Positions 52,383 to 64,000 of a stretch of DNA of 64,000 bases are shown here, piece by piece. Positions within the stretch are counted from its first letter, which is position 1. Each line of letters opens with the position of its first letter. The notes beneath the pieces are model-generated. The model did no database searches. It was not told the origin of the DNA and was given only the letters and a program-made list of their open reading frames with translations. The translations under genes and the position numbers were made by a program. Source of the stretch: Whitmania pigra (taxonomy: Eukaryota > Annelida > Clitellata > Hirudinida > Haemopidae); contig JAJTWR010000231.1 in NCBI GenBank assembly GCA_021613335.1, forward strand, positions 4,172,001 to 4,236,000, given 5' to 3'.

Positions 52383-54156
52383 CTACTCGTTGCTGTTGAT
52401 GCTCTCAATGGCTTTTTCGATGTCACCATCCACTTTCACCATCAACTCATAGAGTGATCCACCTTTGCCATCATCGTAGAATCCCATGGCATGCATTTGG
52501 GAAAGTGAGGTCACAACTGCTTCATTTTCTGCTTCACTAATCTTGATGTTTTTTATTCCTTCTTCAGATTCCTTCACTCCACTGTCTGCATCATCTTCAG
52601 TTTTGACGAGAGTCCAGTCAGAATCATTCTCCTTAGTTGTTTCTGAAACCACGAGGACCTCGTTTCCGTTTTCAGCTGTTTTTCCACATTCCTCCGTCTT
52701 TTCCTCTGCTGTAGGTTCGGTCGCTGCAGACTGACAACAAAAGTAATGAATTAACATCTCAATTGGAATTAATCGTCATATGAAAAAGAAAGTTTTCACT
52801 GCTAACCTTTTCAGCATTCTGTCCAGCTGTGCGACGGCAACCTCCTCCGAACTTGTGACAACGAAACTTCTTTCCACCGTCTACACCAACCTCCAGTGAA
52901 ACTATGCATCATTACATAAATGCAATGTTTATTCTGCCATGCAATGTCATATTACTGTCGCGACCTTACGATGAAGATTGATATCGAAAGCAGCAAATAC
53001 CAAAAGTACACGGTAAATTAAAACAGAGTTACGACTGAACTCATATATATAGTAATAAAAAATGACATAAGAACTTCGAACAAAATATAATTTCACAGCA
53101 TCACTAGAATGATGTCGTGAATTGAGACTAATTCTACTCACAGAGTGGCCATATCCAATCCATGTGTCTGGCATGCCTTCCTTCATGCTCAGGAACAGCA
53201 GATGCTTCAGCTCCCTTGTCGTCCTCACTGCTACTCGACGAATTCTTCCCTTCGGGTTCCTCTGTCGCTTCTTTCTCAGGCGGCATTCCCTCTCTTTTGC
53301 ACTTCTTTTTGCACTCACGGTTTCTGTGCAGAGATTTCCAGTATCTTTTCCATGCTTTCCTTGCACAATTTCTTCCATCTTGAGGTCCAAGATCAGGGAA
53401 CGGTCCGACAGGCATTCCACCATGAAAGGGAAATCCCATGCTGAATCTGTGGGGATGTTGGTAGTCCCCAAAATAGCACGGAGGAGCAAAAGCTGGAGGT
53501 GGGGGTGGAATGAATGCTGGAAAATGAGGGAAGGAAGGCGGATGCTGGAAATCAGATAAAAATAAATTAGTGAAAAAAATTAAATGATTTTGATTTTTAA
53601 GTCAAGTTTGAAATTACCCTTCGTGGCTTCTCTATCTCCTTCATGTTGTGTTCTGAATGTAGTCCAGTGGTTTTACATTTCTCGCACAAGTCATAATCAG
53701 GACAAACCAAGCACTGGAATCTAGTCCCATAAATCGATCCCTCACATCCATCACAGACAACTCCCACATGAAGCCCCTTTCCTCCTTTATTTCCAGGTTT
53801 GTCTTGCAGTTCCACATAAACTTTGAAAAGTCCATCAGAGACTGCCGACAGGGCCTCAACTAATTCCTCACTACTTGAAAACGTTACTTCATCTCCTTCG
53901 TTATCTGCAATTTATTTTTAAAGGTTATAAACATTTTGAATAAGCGACTTCTTTTGCATATTCCATATCGACTACCTTTCCAGTAGAGGCGAACGCTTTG
54001 ACCATTAACCGTAGGAAAAACAGCTTCGATTTTGGCTACCAAATAGTCGTAGCTACTGGCTACTTCCTCATCAACCGTGAACCTGCGAATTTCATATTTC
54101 TGATCGGCATTCGCACCGACCTTCTTTCTAAGGTAAGCTTTTACTCCCAGAGGCAT
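52383..54156 (-). CDS. sqstm1: Sequestosome-1 / p62 selective autophagy receptor
   Basis: Links ubiquitinated cargo to ATG8-family proteins. Five exons: 53976-54156, 53618-53904, 53142-53544, 52807-52901, 52383-52730, giving 437 aa (human 440). PB1 is at residues 1-93, with basic RR in YEIRRFTVDEE and acidic OPCA residues 61-65 (DNEGD). The ZZ zinc finger is at residues 106-147 (CDGC, CLVC, CEKC, then two His). A Pro-rich linker and a basic segment follow. The LIR is DWTLV at residues 360-364, preceded by acidic or Ser residues. The UBA is at about residues 391-435, with the MHAMGF loop. Order and length match p62 exactly. The exon 3/4 junction (HMDWIWPLF / SLEVGVDGG) uses a GTGAGT donor; reading through it would stop two codons later. 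Confidence 0.95.
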
Positions 54157-54845
54157 CTTCTCAAGAATTATCTCAATACAGGTTACCTGAAGAACAGGAT
54201 ATTTATAGCAAATTTTTAATGCGCAGATGGGGCTGCATATGCTTAGAGGCACGTGATAATGAATGTTCAGCTGATCTTGATCCAATCAACTGCCGTCAGA
54301 AAGATGACGAAGCAAATTTAAACCAATCATATGGCTTGAAAATAGGTTAGTTTAATGGGCACTCAATTATGCGGTAATCCCGCACCATGATGATGCAAAA
54401 TCTCAACAAATCATATTTCTCAAAATTAAGTCGCGTTACATAACCGTCATGACGCAACGATGACGATGCAGTTTTAAGCCAATTAAAAAAAGTGAAAACC
54501 GGGTTAAATTGCACAACATATGTTAATTTACCTAGAAAATGACCTAAGCTCTTTCCATCCAACCCATTCGTGCAGAATGAGGTCATGTTATGTAACATAC
54601 ATATTAAGCGCTAATTCATACTCCATAATAATTCCATTCTTAGATTTGTTAAACACTTTACTCCCGGAAATTATCAATTTTATCCCTAAATTTAGCAACC
54701 CAGCCCAACCATAATTATAATTTAAATCCAATAACGACTATTCCCTGCAACTGAAGTCAAATCAATACCAGGAAGCTGCTAAGACGTGACAAAACTCGTC
54801 ACGATAATTTTCAGAAATTGAGAGGCAGGTTTTGTGACCCATACT

Positions 54846-54851
54846 TTTATT
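54846..54851 (-). terminator. Candidate poly(A) signal for MCM7
   Basis: AATAAA in transcript sense about 89 bases beyond the MCM7 stop. Confidence 0.5.
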
Positions 54852-54939
54852 CTCATCAATCACCACACTACTAAAAAAAGTTTATGTTCAGTCCTGAGAA
54901 GTGCTTAAATGATGTGCCATGCTTTTGACATTGAGAAGT

Positions 54940-59169
<4,230 letters not shown>

Positions 59170-59204
59170 ACTGGACTTGCAAGTAAACAAAATTTGCGGG
59201 CTCC

Positions 59205-59214
59205 TTCGCGCCAA
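59205..59214 (-). promoter_or_regulatory. E2F-type site upstream of MCM7
   Basis: TTGGCGCGAA in transcript orientation, matching the E2F consensus TTSGCGC. It sits 36 bases upstream of the MCM7 start codon. MCM genes are classical E2F targets in animals, so G1/S control is the likely role. Confidence 0.65.
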
Positions 59215-60794
59215 TTATCAACCTTTGATTTTTTCGAAATAGTTTAATGCATTTCGTTTATGAAGTTTATTTCATAAATTATACAAATTATAACAATAAA
59301 TTTTAACATTGTTTTTAATTTTAAACCCAGCACTTCAAGAATCAAAGATGTTTAAATCTTTCTTTAATACTTATATCTTATATCACATTTTCAAATTTGT
59401 TTTAACAGACATTTAAATAAATAAATATACATGCATTATTCAAGGTAAGTCTCAAGCGTATCGAATAATTGCGTACATCGACTTAAACAGATATACTAGC
59501 AAAATTATTAGAGTATTGCGAGGATCTGCCAAAAGTTGCAGCAGAAAAATCAACAACGTCCCATTAAAGCAAATTATATTTTAATGACTCCTGGTATTTA
59601 ATAGGAGTCTTCCCCAAGGTTCACGGCTTAACCACTCAACTTGCGACGGACAAGTCAGTTAATTTTGGGAGAACTTCCCCACTCGCCCCCTAAAAAAACA
59701 ACTGAAATAACATAGTTTTGAGAACAAGTTACTCAAGTTACTGTGTTTTCAATAAATCAAACCATGGCAACGGTGGCGAACGATGGTAAAAGCTGCAGTC
59801 GTTACTTGTCGTGTTCGCGATCCAGTTTGTACCGCCACAAATCGCACCTATAAATACAAATGGTTGAGCGTCCCTGACGCTTAGGCTTATAGCTCTATAC
59901 AATTAAATATATCATATCATATCAGCTTATTCGAGGGGGTGGGGAAAACGCTCGCAGTAACTTGAGATGACTATTTTTCTCTACTTTCAGGACCGTTGCC
60001 TATTGACCCCCAAATGACCTCCCAGAATCAAACCCTCGGTAATTACTACATAAATGGCCATTGACACATCTATAATAAAACTCCACGACGAAGAAAAAAA
60101 ATTGAATAAAATGTTTTTAATCGAAGATTTGAAATAATTCCTGAATTTGTTTTTGGATTCCTGAAATTGCTCAACTTTTTGGGATATATTTGCAGATTCT
60201 AAGGCTAGAGTAAGATATTCATCCAGTGCCGGATTATCCATTAGGCAGAGTAGGCAACTCATTATGTGGCTAGAAAAATCCAATGTATTGATTGGATATA
60301 TAGAGGTTTTAATTAATTTATTACTAGCTAGATATTCTGACTCTGCAAAATGGGCCACATTTTAAATAGCTTTATTCTCACAGGCACATAAGTTACATTA
60401 TTACATACTTTAATTGAACAATTTTAACGTTCTAATACCTTTAAAAAATCAAAATATTTGACTTCCCCTGGGTCCAAAATATAATTCTTCCACTCCGCGA
60501 CTTTTAGAGGCCGTGACAAAAGAAATTATTTTGTATGATTGCGTCTAACATTGACTAAACTATTGACAATTGTAGGCCCTAATGACATGACCAGAACCAC
60601 CTTAAATATAGCCGTGCAACTGATGCTCCGCCCACAAAACTAAGGGGCCGATTTTGTAAACAAACATTTCTAATCAGACTCAGAAATTCTATTTGTTTAT
60701 TAAGTCAGCCTTACAAATTCTATGTTTGCACTGGTAGGATAATTAAAACGATCGAAAGCAACTGGCGTTCTAGTAGGCACTAGGGGCCCCAACA
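59215..60794. other. Intergenic, transposon fragments
   Basis: Beyond the MCM7 promoter. A likely third, diverged copy of the hAT MITE lies at about 59938-60025 (GGGGGTGGGGAAAACGCTCG, CTTGAGATGACTATTTTT, GGACCGTTGCC). CAGTGCCGGATTATCC at 60224 resembles a hAT terminus and the repeat at 38675. The open frame 59987-60358 (-) overlaps these and is not called as a gene. Confidence 0.45.
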
Positions 60795-60802
60795 GTTTCG
60801 CT

Positions 60803-62961
60803 TAGACCCCCTAGTCGAATTTATTTTAAACTATGGCTGGCTGAGCAAAAAATCTGGCTGATATCCGGCTTAGCCGAATTCACGTGATTATTAAAAATTC
60901 CGGCTGAAAATAGGAATAATTCGGCTAAAATGTGGCTGAGATTTAAAAATGAACGAAACAAGTTTATCAACTAAAGGTTGTTTCAGTAACATTAATAATA
61001 GAAAATTATTGCACTATAATGTCAAAATTGTCATGAATAAATGTCACACGGTGCAATCTTTCTGCAGACAAACTAGATCGCTTGCTGTTAGCAACCAGGC
61101 CAGTAAGCGAAAACATGCATTCCACTGGAACTGATGTTGTTGATGCTGGTAATTGCAATTTGGCCAATTGTGATAAAAGTGGGAAAGAAACCACTGCTTT
61201 CTTCCAAAAGGTCAATACTTCCTCGCCATTATCACAGCTCTTTGATGTCAAGTAGCTTGCGACTTCTACTGCTACCCGCGATACAGAATATTAACAGCAA
61301 ATTTTACATTTTAACACACAAATAATTATTTGATAATAATTTATGGCAAGTGCATTTTTATTGTGTTTATATATTTTATATATAATATTTTTCATATTCT
61401 TGCTCAAATACTATTAACAAGATTTCTATACTAACCAAAGAATTCAAATCATTCCCTTGGTGAGTACTTTGTGACATCTCTGAACAAAATTCGTTTAATA
61501 GCTCCAATCTTAGTCGTCTCTTTTTTTCTTCAGGCCCCTCATTCTCGCTGTTATGTGTATTTGCTTCTCTTGTTTGTCTCATTGTTTCAGGAACAGTAAT
61601 AAAATTTCTCTCAACTGCATCTTTAATGGCATTTTCAAGTATAATAGTTACATCTGTTCTGGGTATGAGAGTCTTAGTTTGAGGATCTAGTAATTGATGA
61701 AGCTTGGTTTGTTCCGATTCGGGAAATCTATGGTCTACCTTTGCCAAAACTGCTGATTTAATTGCTTTAATCTTGGGATCATCTGTTGGTGAGGCAATAC
61801 ATAGCTTTGTTGTTTTCATTTTCATCATTGGAATTACAGACAATGTAGGCTGCGAAGATCCAACAGGTCCATAAACCTCTTGAAGTGTGTCAGGAAGCCA
61901 ACAAGTTCTCGCAGGAAGTCAAGTTCATCAGCATGCAAACACAATTCTCTATGACCATCACGTTTTAAAGCATTATCTACCTCTCTTTGTAAATCAATTA
62001 TTGATTCGATCATATAAAGCGTAGAGTTCCAGCGTGTTGGACATGATGCCTTAACTGTTTGATGATGATGAGAACTTTTGGTAATAATCATCCTTCTTTT
62101 CTTCTGTAACCTCTGGTATAATAGTGTCGATAAACTGATCATCCAAATCCAACGAGTTGCTTACTTGTGCCACATTATTTATTAATTTACTAACTAACTC
62201 TTTGTCTTTGGTGGAAGACAATTCATCATCAACAAGCAAGCTTTTAAAATGAAGAGCAGTCACAATATTGCGATATTTCATAAGAATGGTTGTTACATCT
62301 CCTAGTTTATTGATGCTGTCTACTGACAAGAGAAGGTGAAGACAATGTGATATGCAGTGCTGTACAGTGTCGACCTTTAATAGTTGTGATGTCTTCATCA
62401 TATTAGCTGCTCCATCGTGACAGTTGAATATCATTAGTTTCTTGAGATCAGGGAAATAGCTAGGTGAAGATTCATATTCCCTGAGGAGGGGGTTATTGCA
62501 AAACTACAAACTTGTGATAGATGACCTTGATTGCCCAAGCTTTGTTGCAATTTGAGACATAGAGAACAGTAGACTCTGTTTTCTTCAATCAAATTGCCTT
62601 CAGAATAAAGCTGGCCAAAATAATTCCAACAAGTAGCCTTTGCATTACCATGCTGACCTATTTTAGAGTTGACACAGTTATAGCGATCCCTTATAATTCG
62701 GTTTTATAGGTAAATATTTGGTAAATATCAGTAAATATTTAGAATAGATAATTAAATATTTTATATTTAAAACATTTATTTGTCTATGACCAAATTTGTA
62801 AATTAAATTTGAATTTATTTGGCGCTGTGAAATAATTCGGCGGCTGGATCGAATCGCACTTTATGGCGGCGATTTAGGCTAGCCGAAAAAGTTTCGGCGG
62901 ATTTTTGGCGTAATTGAAATGTTCGGCGGATTTGGCTAAATGGCGGCGGCTAGGAGGTCTA
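60803..62961. mobile_element. hAT (BED/ZBED-type) transposon, 2.16 kb, with perfect target duplication
   Basis: The ends are inverted: TAGACCCCCTAGTCG at left and, on the other strand, TAGACCTCCTAGCCG at right (13 of 15). GTTTCGCT is duplicated exactly on both sides (60795-60802 and 62962-62969), the 8-bp hallmark of hAT. Both subterminal regions are packed with GGCTGA/GGCTAA and CGGCGGATTT motifs, likely transposase-binding sites. The internal transposase is on the minus strand and broken. Confidence 0.92.
61006..62693 (-). pseudogene. Broken hAT transposase (BED finger, RNase H-like core, hATC dimerisation domain)
   Basis: Read from 62693 down. A BED zinc-finger region has WNYFGQL, VYCSLC and SSGNMNLHL (62450-62640). 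After a frameshift comes LMIFNCHDGAANMMK and CISHCLHLLLS (62051-62434), then KASCPTRWNSTLYMIESI (about 61990-62050), and a further segment at 61376-61843. The hATC dimerisation motif LQLPASTTSVPVECMFSLTG with NSKRSSLSAERL is at 61050-61170. At least two frame changes occur, and the space between BED finger and core is far too short, so an internal deletion is likely. Not functional. Confidence 0.85.
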
Positions 62962-62969
62962 GTTTCGCT

Positions 62970-63399
62970 GCCTATATGCTTCCGCGGTGCTTAATTTTCT
63001 ATTTTAATGCATATTTTGGTTGAAAAGTTTGTGTCCTAAATGAGGAAACTCTTCGTAGCTTATTGATTGTTTACTTACTGCAAAACTTTACTCAAGTTTT
63101 CAATGCTGAATGATGTTCTTGCAACAATTCTTTAATAATCTTCGTTTGATGTTCCAACCTCACAAAAGCTGTTCATTTTCTGAAGCCGTAATTATTTGAA
63201 AAGTGAAGTTGGATAATTGCGATCTATGTTCTTCTTGAAAATTGGTTTAAGTAATCAGGTAATAATATTTTAAGTTGTGATTGCAACCATTAAACATTTT
63301 GCATTTCTAAAAGAGAAATGAATGATTTATAATAGTAATTTTTACTTCATTCCAGATTCCATTTTCTCAATTCATCGGCAGACGATCGTAAACGAACTC
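62970..63399. other. Intergenic
   Basis: AT-rich, no feature recognised. Confidence 0.5.
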
Positions 63400-63708
<309 letters not shown>

Positions 63709-63710
63709 AA

Positions 63711-64000
63711 GTAAGCTTCGCCGTCGGTGGAAACTGGCTAAAGAAGACAAGAGAGAAAGACTCTCCGTCCTATGGAAGGACATGAAGAGACGAGTGAGGG
63801 ACTTGCGTCGCGCAGAAAGAGAGAGACAGGAGGAGAACTATGAGCTTTTTTAGCGATCCGTAAAGATACGGGAGATCGCTACCAGGCACTCCGAAATCGG
63901 GAGAACTTTCTGTAGAGCAAGACAAGTTGGAGGAACACTTAATCAAAACGTACAGTGACGCCCTCCGCCGTGAGTCTCTACGGGAAAGGGCTGACATCCC
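63711..64000 (+). mobile_element. Degraded LINE fragment, cut by the right edge
   Basis: Plus-strand frames read RRRWKLAKEDKRERLSVLW and RRVRDLRRAERERQEENY. After a one-base shift at a T run and an in-frame stop they continue GELSVEQDKLEEHLIKTYSD. The combination of a basic KLRRRW segment and E-x-L-E-x-H-x-x-K-T-Y-S-D just before the RT is what I recall of a common animal LINE type, distinct from the L2/CR1 element at 40 kb. It follows the TTA array directly. Confidence 0.6.

Noticed and set aside
53122..53559. Plus-strand frames opposite SQSTM1 exon 3
   Set aside because: Antisense shadows of the Pro-rich coding exon; no splice logic or known domain.
53947..54285. Longer SQSTM1 start upstream of the PB1 domain
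   Set aside because: The upstream in-frame codons are AT-rich and non-conserved in character. MPLGVKAYL at 54156 fits the PB1 start of p62.
59987..60358. 123-codon minus-strand frame as a gene
   Set aside because: It overlaps two transposon-like fragments, shows no known domain and no exon partners.

Overview
The window is animal nuclear DNA. It is AT-rich, with many short GT-AG introns, long trinucleotide arrays and several transposon superfamilies. Gene content (a crumbs/Notch-like EGF and laminin-G protein, a CNGL-type cyclic-nucleotide-gated channel, prolyl oligopeptidase, TEDC1, p62/SQSTM1, MCM7, SFR1) points to an invertebrate metazoan with triplet-microtubule centrioles. The phylum cannot be fixed from this sequence alone. 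All exon chains below were built by hand from translation, splice dinucleotides and phase, and every junction reported for the main genes is phase-consistent.

Layout: 1-12069 (-) is the 5' part of a very large secreted or membrane EGF/LamG gene that runs off the left edge (26 exons here, about 1,580 codons). 13816-14425 (-) is a compact three-exon SFR1 homologue that single-ORF scans miss. 16923-34402 (+) is a CNGL-type channel spread over large repeat-filled introns. Its gating machinery looks intact, but the pore filter is highly divergent. 35551-36570 (-) is a newly recognised small secreted cysteine-rich peptide gene. 37600-42480 is a transposon nest (outer inverted repeat, hAT-like element, dead Tc1/mariner, L2/CR1-like LINE). 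43901-49155 (+) is a complete 20-exon prolyl oligopeptidase of 710 aa. It is followed on the minus strand by TEDC1 (49685-51098), SQSTM1/p62 (52383-54156) and MCM7 (54940-59169, with an E2F-like site just upstream). 60803-62961 is a BED/hAT transposon with perfect 8-bp target duplications but a broken transposase. The right edge is a TTA array followed by a degraded LINE fragment.

Functional themes: MCM7 (replicative helicase), SFR1 (RAD51 accessory) and TEDC1 (centriole triplets) are housekeeping cell-division genes, p62 is the selective autophagy receptor, and PREP is a cytosolic peptidase. Nothing suggests an operon, since intergenic gaps are at least 0.5 kb. The most unusual material is in and beside the channel gene: a lost TIG-type selectivity filter, mutually complementary ATG and CAT arrays flanking a frame-preserving exon, a 35-bp minisatellite that multiplies a 3' splice site, and the unrecognised cysteine-rich secreted peptide gene next door.
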